Origin: RUG100 sp050953425
GTDB taxonomy: Bacteria; Bacillota; Clostridia; Peptostreptococcales; Anaerovoracaceae
Reading direction: 5' to 3'
Length of the DNA stretch: 64,000 bases
Assembly (NCBI GenBank): GCA_050953425.1
Contig: JBMNMQ010000003.1
Location: forward strand, 1-64,000
In this document: piece after piece, positions 26,401 to 33,133 of the stretch
Layout: every line of letters begins with the position of its first letter
Numbering within the stretch: the first letter of the stretch is position 1
The notes under the pieces: generated by a model
Told to the model about the DNA's origin: nothing
The model's database searches: none
The model's input: only the letters and a program-made list of their open reading frames with translations
Translations under genes and position numbers: made by a program

Positions 26401-27371
26401 AAACCGGATTTACCATCACCAATACCATTACCGGAAAAGTTTCTGTACCGGTGACAAAGACATGGGTCGGTAAGGCAGGCGATTCAGCCAAGATTCATTT
26501 GTATGCCGATGGCAAGGAAGTTAATTCCATTACACTGAATCAAGCAAATAACTGGCAGCATACTTTTACCAGCCTTGAGAAGTACAAAGACGGTGAGGAA
26601 ATCAAGTACACCATTAAGGAAGATACTGCTGGGAACTACAAATCAGAAATCACAGGTGACGCGACTTCCGGCTATACCGTGAAGAACACGAACATGGAGA
26701 AGGTATCCGTGCCGGTAACCAAACAGTGGGTCGGTAAGACGACGGATCAGGTGAAAGTGAAACTTTTGGCAGATAACGTTGAGAAGGATACGGCCACCTT
26801 GACAGCAGACGGCAACTGGAAGCATACATTCACAAATCTTCCGAAATACGATGAAACGGATGGTCATGAGATTGTTTACACGGTCGCTGAAGTGAAAGTG
26901 GATGGGTATATAACTGGCATTTCTGGCACGGCTAAAGACGGTTTTACCATCACCAATACCATTACCGGCAAGGTATCCATCCCGATAACCAAGAAGTGGA
27001 TTGGCAGTGCAGCAGACAGTATTACTGTCAATCTCTATGCGGATGGCAAGAAGGTAGATACACATAAACTGTCCAAGGAGAATCATTGGCAGTATACATT
27101 CAAAGGTCTTGACCGGTATAAGGATGGAAACGAAATCACCTACACCATAAAAGAAGAGAAAGTGTCCGGCTACGCTACAACGATCACGGGTGACGCCAAG
27201 AATGGTTTCGTGATTACGAATACCAAGAATACACCAAAGTCGCCGAATACGACATCGAGCAATACGCCAAAGACAGGAGATAATAGCAATCTTCTGATTT
27301 ACATCGGCTTGCTGGCCGCTTCTCTGGGAGTGATCTTCTTCCTGGTTCGCAAGAGAAGAAAACAGATATAA
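23439..27371 (+). CDS. Cna-B/SpaA-type surface adhesin with sortase anchor
   Basis: A 1310-residue secreted protein. Signal peptide at residues 1-30 (IVLSLLMVCSMLF...VFAEA). Residues about 230-540 resemble the collagen-binding/adhesin head of MSCRAMMs. A SpaA-like domain (about 547-635) has KLTKVDADN and YKVREKTAPAGY. Seven Cna-B repeats follow (about 640-1265), each with TKxWVG, a YTIKE-type glutamate and an ITNT asparagine, as for intramolecular isopeptide bonds. It ends TPKTGDNSN, a hydrophobic helix and RKRRK, a sortase anchor with Thr-Pro-Lys-Thr-Gly for LPXTG. Gene composition is mosaic near 24.6-25.1 kb. Confidence 0.92.
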   Translation: MKKKKWFGIVLSLLMVCSMLFQGVGMTVFAEASGNAYASTGKSTSKELSSIKNLSEQSGKAVKKTPQNTGSSKTSLKKGTGTILYNTVPIKAFKTIGGVTVHVNAPAGSFPKGTVLSISPMSSDKAKKILTSIPNVTEMVAFNITFKDADGNIVQPADGKTVKVTFANGTNSNMTSGKEISIYHAGDNGLEQLASKTVSESGRSSSISVQAKSFSPYVEVSRGSSQEAIKKNVLRIPVNGLPVAIDTAITKLQVLDPDKKPATELTYSSGFYLDMDWETKTDQIVHSGDYFDVTIPNTINLNNSETVKNFDLTNADGTVVAHATVTANSLSAESGGGTIHVVFNENADNRYNVKGTLTLYAFFNQEKVKENTTVPIQMEVNGKTSDTPGSPSIVIKPNPQIHETLGKWGSKTDDPNVVLWRMRINQQKLNLNNLVINDSLTSGNGTIIQNDPSKPIMLQEVEYDGAAAISKVIGNVDLAGKLVVSSDGNSFTLNLGNSGTKQYWLTYYTTKTNSDPQTNHAELSADNVQTVIKNITYKEKGGGGTAGGDLANKIKLTKVDADNNSVLLAGAVFTVTRPDGSTFELTTGADGTVTSGLLTQGSYKVREKTAPAGYKLNNEEYTLQVNSSGGALRTIKDEPARTSVCVNKKWIGTTGDAVTVHLYADGTDTGKVVTLNASNSWKNAFGNLRKYSASGSQIKYTVKEDVPAGYEGKITGSQENGYTITNTNVEKMSIPITKTWVGKAGDAVTVKLLADKKDTGKTVTLNADNQWKGNFTDLVKYDSTDGHEINYTIEEVKVDGYNSVISGTAGTGFTITNTITGKVSIPVTKTWVGKTGTSATIHLYADGAEVDSTTLNTGNNWQYTFSNLEKYNNGKEIQYTIKEDAIENYKSEITGNMTSGFTVKNTNTEKISIPVTKKWVGKEAPSATIKLLADGKEKDSVTLTKNDDWTHTFKDLPKYDETDGHEIDYTLDEVKVDGYNTGMTGTAETGFTITNTITGKVSVPVTKTWVGKAGDSAKIHLYADGKEVNSITLNQANNWQHTFTSLEKYKDGEEIKYTIKEDTAGNYKSEITGDATSGYTVKNTNMEKVSVPVTKQWVGKTTDQVKVKLLADNVEKDTATLTADGNWKHTFTNLPKYDETDGHEIVYTVAEVKVDGYITGISGTAKDGFTITNTITGKVSIPITKKWIGSAADSITVNLYADGKKVDTHKLSKENHWQYTFKGLDRYKDGNEITYTIKEEKVSGYATTITGDAKNGFVITNTKNTPKSPNTTSSNTPKTGDNSNLLIYIGLLAASLGVIFFLVRKRRKQI
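25362..27230 (+). repeat. Seven Cna-B repeats in an alternating A/B pattern
   Basis: Repeats of about 265-275 bases alternate between two types. Odd repeats carry HLYADG and end NTN-EK or similar; even repeats carry VKLLAD, KYDxTDGHEI and EVKVDGY and end NTITGK. The true unit of duplication is therefore an A-B pair of about 180 residues (about 540 bases), present three times plus a final A. Confidence 0.8.
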
Positions 27372-27380
27372 GCCCATATA

Positions 27381-27420
27381 ACCAGCAGGCAGGGTAACAC
27401 CTTTTGCCTGCTGGTTTTCT
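27381..27420 (+). terminator. Terminator of the adhesin gene
   Basis: ACCAGCAGGCA (27381-27391) pairs perfectly with TGCCTGCTGGT (27405-27415), followed by TTTCT. It lies 10 bases after the adhesin stop. Confidence 0.85.
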
Positions 27421-27510
27421 GTCTATGGCAGTGAGAAAGGAAGTCAGAATATAAACGATATAAACGGATTAAATCATTCTCAGAAAGCATTAATTGGAAT
27501 AGGCTTGGAA

Positions 27511-27826
27511 AGCACATGTTCAGGATAACTGTTCATGTGCTTTTTTTGATAACAAAATCTCCTCCTTTTTGCAACAAACCGCGCGTTGCCAAACGGTGGC
27601 GCGGAAAGAGGAAAGAACACTTTTCGCAAACGGATGAAAGGCGAAGGTTTGGTACTGGGTACTGATCTGAGACCCACCGGGTATTACATAGTACATGTTG
27701 GAAGATAGGAGCATTTGAAAAATGAATAGTTGATGAAGCCTCATATCCAAATGGATGTGGGGCTCTTTTTATCCCTGTCTTTCAGACAATTGGCTTTGGA
27801 CGGGAGAGCTTCTCCCGGCCTTTTTG
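27511..27826 (+). terminator. Three further terminator-like hairpins
   Basis: The gene-free stretch to 28030 holds three stems with T-runs. AGCACATG / CATGTGCT lies at 27511-27541 with seven Ts. A 12-bp stem AGCCTCATATCC / GGATGTGGGGCT lies at 27737-27764 with CTTTTTAT. CGGGAGA / TCTCCCG lies at 27801-27817 with GGCCTTTTTG. No gene is visible between them. They may isolate cargo from the integration module, or mark successive cargo insertions. Confidence 0.65.
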
Positions 27827-27839
27827 CTTGCCCTGACAC

Positions 27840-27905
27840 GGTGCCCTGCACCGAGGCAAGGCAGCTGCGGGAGCTGCCCGAAGCGTAGCAAGGCAGCAGC
27901 TCACC
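27840..27905 (+). other. oriT-like hairpin DNA resembling the 7.2-kb region
   Basis: CGGTGC / GCACCG and GCAGCT / AGCTGC stems are followed at 27876-27893 by GCCCGAAGCGTAGCAAGG. This differs at only two positions from the sequence at 7224-7241 in the oriT candidate. It may be a duplicated mobilisation or protein-binding element, or shared mosaic DNA. Confidence 0.4.
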
Positions 27906-28030
27906 GCATATGTCCGAAAGGAGAAAGACAGTGCGGATACAGAAGCAGTCTCTGCGTTTCATCAGAGGTCCGTAACCTTCTGATTTCGAAAACAGCAATT
28001 TTACATCTTTTCGAAATTCAGGAGGAAGAA

Positions 28031-28450
28031 ATGAAAAAGATCAGGTATGAGTTCATCACGGAAGAAATTGTCGAGATAGAGATCAGCGATGAATGGGGAG
28101 AGAAGCTGAAATCAGTAAAACGGGAGCAGTGGAAGTTGGACAAACGTGAGGAGCGTCACAGTGTAAACTTCGCCGATCTGGATGGCAAGGAAGAATACTT
28201 TGCAGATTCAGATGATGATCCCTTTGCAATGATCGAAGAAGAAAAGTACAGGGATTACAAAGCGGACCTTGAAAAACGAATCGCAAAAGCGTTTTCCGAA
28301 CTCAGCGGAAGTCAGCGTGAGCTGTTGAAAGCTCTCTACGAGAATGGAATGTCGAAGCAGGAATATGCAGATGCAATCGGCGTGTCTCCGTCAGCCATTT
28401 CACACCGGCTTGAAACCATTAGAAAGAAATTGAAAAAAGTTTTGAGATGA
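28031..28450 (+). CDS. Sigma-70 region-4-like ICE regulator
   Basis: A 139-residue protein, ATG 28031 with TCAGGAGGAAGAA upstream. Residues about 85-137 form a sigma region 4 HTH (LSGSQRELLKALYENGMSKQEYADAIGVSPSAISHRLETIRKK is the helical block). The N-terminal half is acidic. No region 2 is present, so it is probably a DNA-binding regulator rather than a full sigma factor. Proteins of this type stand near the integration modules of Tn916/Tn1549-like elements and control excision or transfer genes. Confidence 0.8.
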   Translation: MKKIRYEFITEEIVEIEISDEWGEKLKSVKREQWKLDKREERHSVNFADLDGKEEYFADSDDDPFAMIEEEKYRDYKADLEKRIAKAFSELSGSQRELLKALYENGMSKQEYADAIGVSPSAISHRLETIRKKLKKVLR

Positions 28451-28928
28451 GCCTCAAGTTTTTCGATTTTTTGTCTATAGGATGAGAGGCAAAATCGGGA
28501 AAGACTTCCGTAAAGAAATCATGACAGCCGGTGTCCTCTCAAAATAACAAACTGCACTTTGGCAACTGAATACACATTCATCAGGTACTTTCTCTCCGGT
28601 ATATCGGGTAACTCCGTGAGCATGCGAAGTAATGCGCCATGACCCCATCAGGCGAGCGATAATGTCTTACTTCAAAAGGCGGCAAGGCGGCCGTTATTGT
28701 GCGATGACCGCCGGGGAGGACAATGATACTTCAATTTAGTCACAGCCCTGCAGGGATGCGGGATCACGCAATGAGAATTGCTTCGGGGGACCGGAGGGGT
28801 TAGAGACCCATGAGGAGGCGGTAGCTCGTCTTCGCCTGATCGTTTCCTGAGATCCTGGGGCGTCGAGGACAAATATGGATCGTTTATAGAAATAATCCGG
28901 TAGATAGAAGAACGCTGGCGCGTCAAGT
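28451..28928 (+). ncRNA. Long structured non-coding stretch (possible regulatory RNA)
   Basis: Nearly 480 bases without a credible gene, but rich in stems: CCCTGCAGGG (around 28756), GCAAT / ATTGC, GGGT / ACCC, AGGCG / CGCCT and GGCGG / CCGCC. The composition is GC-rich and runs of GGGG and CCGG resemble structured RNA. It starts after the sigma-like gene and ends at the next HTH-like gene. Open frames on the minus strand here lack ribosome sites. A leader, an excision-control RNA or an integrase-binding region are all possible. Confidence 0.4.
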
Positions 28929-29018
28929 ATGCGAGGTGTTCTTTTATCCTGCCGGCCATACATAGACGATCTGTATCAGTACCTGTATGAATGTGTAGGC
29001 GGAGAAATGGAGGAAACT

Positions 29019-29330
29019 ATGAGGGCGAGGGCAGATGGAATGCTTATCTTCAATGACGACATGAGTGATCTGATCGACAAGCTGCTGAATATTGAAGGAA
29101 TCAAAAGAGTTTATATTACAGGTAAACACAAGACCTGGATCCGCCAGGTCAGAGATGAAGGCCTGCGTGATGGACTGAAGTCTCTTTCTGATAGGCAGAT
29201 CGCCATAATAGAAGCACTGGTATTTGATAGAAAGAGTCCTCTGGATGTGAGGGTAGATATGGGTTTGTCCGTAAAGGAGATCCGCATTGAGATCCGTACC
29301 ATCCGCAACATCCTGCTGGATGCCATATAG
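29019..29330 (+). CDS. Sigma/HTH-like ICE protein
   Basis: About 103 residues, start MRARADGMLIF chosen because GGAGG lies 5 bases upstream; the frame is open back to 28929 (extra N-terminus MRGVLLSCRPYIDD), so the start is uncertain. The C-terminal half (LSDRQIAIIEALVFDRKS, VRVDMGLSVKEIRIEIRTI) looks like a sigma region 4-type HTH. It probably regulates excision or transfer along with the 28031 protein. Stop is 12 bases before mazF. Confidence 0.6.
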   Translation: MRARADGMLIFNDDMSDLIDKLLNIEGIKRVYITGKHKTWIRQVRDEGLRDGLKSLSDRQIAIIEALVFDRKSPLDVRVDMGLSVKEIRIEIRTIRNILLDAI

Positions 29331-29342
29331 AGGAGGCGCATC

Positions 29343-29729
29343 ATGATCAGTAACGAAATGAAAGTGAAGCGAGGAGATGTATTCTATGCGAATCTTCTGC
29401 AGGATCAGATTGGGTCGGTGCAGGCTGGGATAAGACCGGTGGTGATCAAGCAGGGGGATTGGTTGAACAGAACTTCTACCACGTATGGAGTAGCACTTAT
29501 TACCAGCCAACTGAAAAACATCGGAATGGCAACTCATGTGCTGCTTCCGAAACTGAAAGGGCTGCCAAAGCAATCGATGGTGCTCGGAGAGCAACAGACG
29601 ACTGTGGACAGAAGACAACTGGTGTCATACCGCTGTACATTGTCAGATGAAACCATGAAACAGGTAGATCGAGCGATCCGATGTGCTGACAGCTCAAAGG
29701 AGCATTGGCACAAGAAGAGAAAGAGATAA
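29343..29729 (+). CDS. mazF: MazF/PemK-family toxin-like protein
   Basis: A 128-residue protein with AGAGGAGGCGCATC upstream. The MazF fold is clear: KRGDVFYANL at the start, RPVVIKQGDWLNR, the ALITSQL strand and the VLGEQQTTVDRRQL segment with the conserved Gln/Thr near the catalytic site. MazF toxins cut mRNA; here no MazE antitoxin is adjacent, as is usual for this solitary ICE version, so its role may be regulatory or its antidote may be elsewhere. Confidence 0.85.
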   Translation: MISNEMKVKRGDVFYANLLQDQIGSVQAGIRPVVIKQGDWLNRTSTTYGVALITSQLKNIGMATHVLLPKLKGLPKQSMVLGEQQTTVDRRQLVSYRCTLSDETMKQVDRAIRCADSSKEHWHKKRKR

Positions 29730-29823
29730 GGTCAAAGGTGCGAATGAGAAAATCGCATTGTTAACGAATTAAAGATTAAGAAGTAAGATACAGACATCCC
29801 GGGAAATAAAGACGGAGGACATT

Positions 29824-30051
29824 ATGGAAAATGAAATGTTTGTTGGAGTAGAAACTGTCGCCAAGGATTTTGGCGTATCAAAGGGTTTTGCATATAAGCT
29901 GATCAAGCAGATGAACGACGAGTTGAAAGCGAAAGGATACCTGACGGTAGCCGGCCGCGTCAGCAGACAGTATTACCGTGAGCGCATTTACGGATTCGCC
30001 AGCGAGGAGCATAGAAATGAAAGCCGGCAAGAGATTCATACAATTCGATGA
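29824..30051 (+). CDS. xis: Excisionase-like HTH protein
   Basis: A 75-residue protein with ACGGAGGACATT upstream. VETVAKDFGVSKGFAYKLIKQMN is an HTH of the excisionase type, and VAGRVSRQYYRERIYG a wing. It sits two genes' length before a tyrosine integrase, with a decayed relative between them. It probably directs excision by bending DNA at the element ends. Confidence 0.8.
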   Translation: MENEMFVGVETVAKDFGVSKGFAYKLIKQMNDELKAKGYLTVAGRVSRQYYRERIYGFASEEHRNESRQEIHTIR

Positions 30052-30230
30052 AGTTTCTGTTGGCCTTGCGTATCAGGGGCGAAGACCTGTCGAATGATAA
30101 AAAAGCTGAATAAGGAACTGGAGGCAGATGGTTTTTGAGAGTGGCTGAACACGCAAGGCGCAAGTATTACATCGATAGAACCTGCGCTTCCCTGGGGATT
30201 GAAGAAGGAGGAAAAGATGCCAGCATATAA
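30017..30230 (+). pseudogene. Frameshifted second excisionase-like gene
   Basis: Three successive frames recreate an excisionase: RFIQFDEVSVGLAY, then MIKKLNKELEADGF, then LRVAEHARRKYYIDRT. They align with the LIKQMNDELKAKGYL and RVSRQYYRERIYG parts of the intact gene at 29824. At least two frameshifts break it, and its tail runs into the integrase start. A tandem duplicate of the excisionase has decayed here. Confidence 0.65.
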
Positions 30231-31308
30231 GGATAAGGACAGAAACACATGGATGGCTTCTTTCTATTATGAGGACTGGACCGGAACAAAAAAGAAGAAG
30301 ACTAAGCGAGGGTTCAAGACAAAGAAAGAGGCACAGGAATGGGAACGTAGTTTCAGAAATCAGAAGGCAGAGACTCTGGATATGACTTTTGCCGATTTCG
30401 TGGAAGTATATACCGAAGATATGAAGCCGAAGCTCAGGTGGAACACATGGATCACGAAGGAATACATATTGAAGGAAAAACTGATGCCGTACTTTGGAAA
30501 AAAGAAAATGAATGAGATAAAGGCAAGTGATATCATCAAGTGGCAGAACACGCTGATCACCATGAAGGATGAGAACGGAAAGCCACTGTATTCCAGGAAG
30601 TATTTGAAAACAATCCAGTCACAGCTCAGCTGCATCTTCAATCACGCTGTGCGTCTCTATGAACTGAAGAAAAATCCGGTTCATGCGGCTGGCCCGATTG
30701 GAGGGGATGATAGAACACAGGAAATGAGCATCTGGTCGAAGGACGAGTACAGGGCATTCTCTGAGGCAATCAGCGATAACATCGAAAGCTTCACGGCATT
30801 CGAAGTGCTTTACTGGGGAGGTCTCAGACTTGGCGAAATGCTTGCATTGACATTAGGCGATATCGACTTTGAGAACGATGAGATCCACATTACAAAGTCC
30901 CTTCAGCACATCAGGGGTCAGATCGTTATCACACCACCAAAGACAAAGAAGGGGATCAGAATGGTAAAGATCCCACACTTCCTGACTAGAGAGCTGGAGA
31001 TGTTTACCAGGATGCAGTATGGAATTAATCCCGAGAATCGAATCTTTATGATATCGAAGGAATTCCTGCATCATGAAATGGACCGCGGTAGTGAAGCTGC
31101 TGGAGTAAAGAGAATCCGTATTCACGATCTAAGACATTCGCATGTGTCTATGCTGATCGATATGGGATTCTCTGCAGTAGATATCGCAAACAGAGTAGGA
31201 CATGAAAACATTGATATCACAATGCACTATGCTCACATGTTGCCTCATAAGCAGCAGGAAATCGTGGGCAAACTAGAAAATGCAAATGACTGGCAGGAGG
31301 CGATATAG
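30217..31308 (+). CDS. int: Tyrosine-type integrase of the ICE
   Basis: A 363-residue protein, start MPAYKDKDRNT with AGAAGGAGGAAAAG upstream. The N-terminal arm-binding domain (about 1-55; WMASFYYEDWTG, KRGFKTKKEAQEWE) is followed by a SAM-like core-binding domain (60-160). The catalytic domain has Arg in GLRLGE, HDLRHSH (His-x-x-Arg), GHENI and the Tyr in MHYAHM. It integrates and excises the element; the target site is not visible here. It overlaps the pseudogene and precedes a MobC-like gene by 2 bases. Confidence 0.93.
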   Translation: MPAYKDKDRNTWMASFYYEDWTGTKKKKTKRGFKTKKEAQEWERSFRNQKAETLDMTFADFVEVYTEDMKPKLRWNTWITKEYILKEKLMPYFGKKKMNEIKASDIIKWQNTLITMKDENGKPLYSRKYLKTIQSQLSCIFNHAVRLYELKKNPVHAAGPIGGDDRTQEMSIWSKDEYRAFSEAISDNIESFTAFEVLYWGGLRLGEMLALTLGDIDFENDEIHITKSLQHIRGQIVITPPKTKKGIRMVKIPHFLTRELEMFTRMQYGINPENRIFMISKEFLHHEMDRGSEAAGVKRIRIHDLRHSHVSMLIDMGFSAVDIANRVGHENIDITMHYAHMLPHKQQEIVGKLENANDWQEAI

Positions 31309-31310
31309 AA

Positions 31311-31646
31311 ATGGGAGGATATCAACAGAAAGGAGAAAAGCCGCTTCGTAATTACAAGAACAGAAAAAGGTATGTCACGGTCGGCTTCCGTGTCTCACCT
31401 GAACAGAGGGATGAGCTCTATAAGAGAATCCACATTACTGGAAGGAGTATTCAGGACTACATGCTGCAAAGCGGGTTGAGTCAGCAGATCGTGGTCGTAG
31501 GTAATGAACGACTCCGCAGAAGGATTATCGAAAGGCTTGAAGTCTTGGAGCCGAAGCTGAATGAGATAGCAAAAGGTCATTCCGATGAAGAAAACGTCCT
31601 TACTGAGCTCCGGACGATATATGAGATCACAAAAACATGGGAATAG
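31311..31646 (+). CDS. MobC-like protein downstream of integrase
   Basis: A 111-residue protein. KRYVTVGFRVSPEQRDELYKRI and the following helix (GRSIQDYMLQSGL) form a ribbon-helix-helix of the MobC type; the C-terminal half is helical (RLRRRIIERLEVLEPKLNEI). Such genes regularly follow integrases of this ICE type. The C-terminal half reappears, diverged, at 42619-42795 as part of a scar, which shows a related element once sat there. Confidence 0.65.
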   Translation: MGGYQQKGEKPLRNYKNRKRYVTVGFRVSPEQRDELYKRIHITGRSIQDYMLQSGLSQQIVVVGNERLRRRIIERLEVLEPKLNEIAKGHSDEENVLTELRTIYEITKTWE

Positions 31647-31672
31647 GAAAAAAGTAAATATCGTTGGCCATA

Positions 31673-31712
31673 GGCGTTACCGATTCACACAGCCGGTAGC
31701 GCCTTTTAAAAT
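31673..31712 (+). terminator. Terminator after the integration module
   Basis: GGCGTTACCG (31673-31682) pairs with CGGTAGCGCC (31694-31703), with one G-U, followed by TTTTAAAAT. Confidence 0.75.
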
Positions 31713-31755
31713 GCAAGGAAGAAGATACATCAGACGAGTAGGTCAAGATGCCCTG

Positions 31756-31976
31756 TGATACTAATTTGATACTAAGCGCTTTGAAAGCAGAAAAGAATAC
31801 GATGAAATCGGTGAGTCAGGAGGTAAGGAATGGCTAGAAACCAAAGGAAATGGTGGGATCTGATGGAGCCCTCGGAAGAGTTCGAGTGACGCCAGGGGGT
31901 TTCTATGCCCTTTTGAGCCCCTGCGATCAGCGGGTTCGGGCGATTTTCGATAAAGCCCTGATACTGTTTTGATACC
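31756..31976 (+). repeat. Paired TGATAC motifs near the ICE end
   Basis: TGATACTAATTTGATACTAA at 31756 and TGATACTGTTTTGATACCAC at 31957 are 20-base relatives in direct orientation about 200 bases apart. They bracket a 19-codon frame and lie between the integrase module and the first insertion sequence. They are candidates for integrase arm sites or the right end of the element. Confidence 0.35.
31830..31889 (+). CDS. 19-residue peptide with strong ribosome site
   Basis: ATG 31830 follows CAGGAGGTAAGGA, a near-perfect ribosome site, and opens MARNQRKWWDLMEPSEEFE. The peptide is charged, with a Trp pair. No family known. The strong site argues against chance; the length argues for caution. 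Confidence 0.4.
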   Translation: MARNQRKWWDLMEPSEEFE

Positions 31977-32070
31977 ACAATTACAGAGAACTTTTTCTCT
32001 ACAATAAATGTTGGGGTGAGACGTGAAATGTTCTGCTCCGACATTTTTGATTCAAGAGAAAAAAATAGAG

Positions 32071-33104
32071 CATATGTTACACTTTTGAATCTCCAGAAAG
32101 GAACTCTGCTACGACCTGATCCGGACTTTTGAAACCCAGACAGGTCTTTGCTGTCTTGTTGTAACGCTTTTGATGTTTTCTCACCTGAGCGATGGGTTCT
32201 TCCTCACTGGTGAAGATCTTCCTGTTGTACAGGATCTTCCCGTCTTCCCGATGGCTCCGTTCCACTTTCCCGTTCTGCCATGGAGAATAGGGCCGCGTGC
32301 GTTTTAGCTCCATCCCCAGTTCCATGATCGTCTTCTCGAAGGCACTGATCTTGTCCGTCTTGTCTCCGTCATTCACGAACTCCATCCCGTTATCGACCTG
32401 GATCGTATGGATCCGGAATCCCATCTCCCCTTCCAGCGACCGAACGAACCGGGATGTCTCATATGTGCTCTTCTCTTTCACAATCTTCATCGCTCGTTTC
32501 CGGCTGTATTCATCGATCGCGGTGATCTGATAATACCGGTCTCCATACGTCGGGAACCGCAGACATTCCGGCGGCACGAACTTGATATCAACCTGCACTT
32601 TATCGCCCGGGAACTTCCCGTCGAGATGGTCATAACGCGTGTAACTCTTCCGATGGATCTCCGGCGTGCGATACTTCCGCTGCCGAATCTGCCGGCACAT
32701 GCTGCTGAAACTCCGTGTATATCCCTGTTCCCGACATCGTACATAGACCTCGGCGAGCCCGTAGATCCCGTCCCGCTTCAGATATCTCCGGATCAGAGCC
32801 AGTTCCTCCTCGGTGTGAGCATTCGGGCTCGTATGCGGCCTCCTGGGCCGGAGTGCCAGGCTCTGCACCGTCCCATCGTAACGTTTTAACTGACGATAGA
32901 CGAACTGCCGGTAGGTGTGATATCGTCTGGCAGCTTTTGTCACCCCATGCTTCCGTGCATATTCACATAATTTCTGGCGATATCGCATTTCTTCAGTTAT
33001 AATAGATTTCATAGAGAGAGTCTCCTTTACTACTTAATGGGTTATATTGGTAAAACCATTGTAGCAGAGTCTCTCTCTATTTGCTTCTATTTCTGTAACA
33101 TATG
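32071..33104 (-). mobile_element. IS481-type insertion sequence
   Basis: About 1.03 kb bounded by the inverted ends CATATGTTACA (32071) and TGTAACATATG (33094-33104), with inner ends starting TGTTACA as expected for IS481-like elements. One transposase gene fills it, its stop codon lying inside the left end. The ends look complete, so the copy may be active. No clear direct target duplication is visible. Confidence 0.75.
32077..33012 (-). CDS. IS481-like transposase (DDE integrase core)
   Basis: A 311-residue protein. An N-terminal HTH (RYRQKLCEYARKHGVTKAARRYH) is followed by an integrase-core domain with the three catalytic acids: Asp in KVQVDIKFVP, Asp in IQVDNGMEF, and Glu in WQNGKVERSHRED. 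This fits IS481/IS3-like single-frame transposases. Full length, no frameshift. The stop falls in the element's left end, an economical layout typical of such elements. Confidence 0.88.
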   Translation of the reverse strand: MKSIITEEMRYRQKLCEYARKHGVTKAARRYHTYRQFVYRQLKRYDGTVQSLALRPRRPHTSPNAHTEEELALIRRYLKRDGIYGLAEVYVRCREQGYTRSFSSMCRQIRQRKYRTPEIHRKSYTRYDHLDGKFPGDKVQVDIKFVPPECLRFPTYGDRYYQITAIDEYSRKRAMKIVKEKSTYETSRFVRSLEGEMGFRIHTIQVDNGMEFVNDGDKTDKISAFEKTIMELGMELKRTRPYSPWQNGKVERSHREDGKILYNRKIFTSEEEPIAQVRKHQKRYNKTAKTCLGFKSPDQVVAEFLSGDSKV

Positions 33105-33133
33105 TCTTAGCACATTATAAAAAAGAAACGCAA

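Noticed and set aside
28672..28963. Overlapping minus-strand open frames of 75 and 95 codons
   Set aside because: No ribosome sites, low-complexity Arg/Pro/Ser-rich translations, and they lie across the stem-rich block; better explained as by-products of structured GC-rich DNA.
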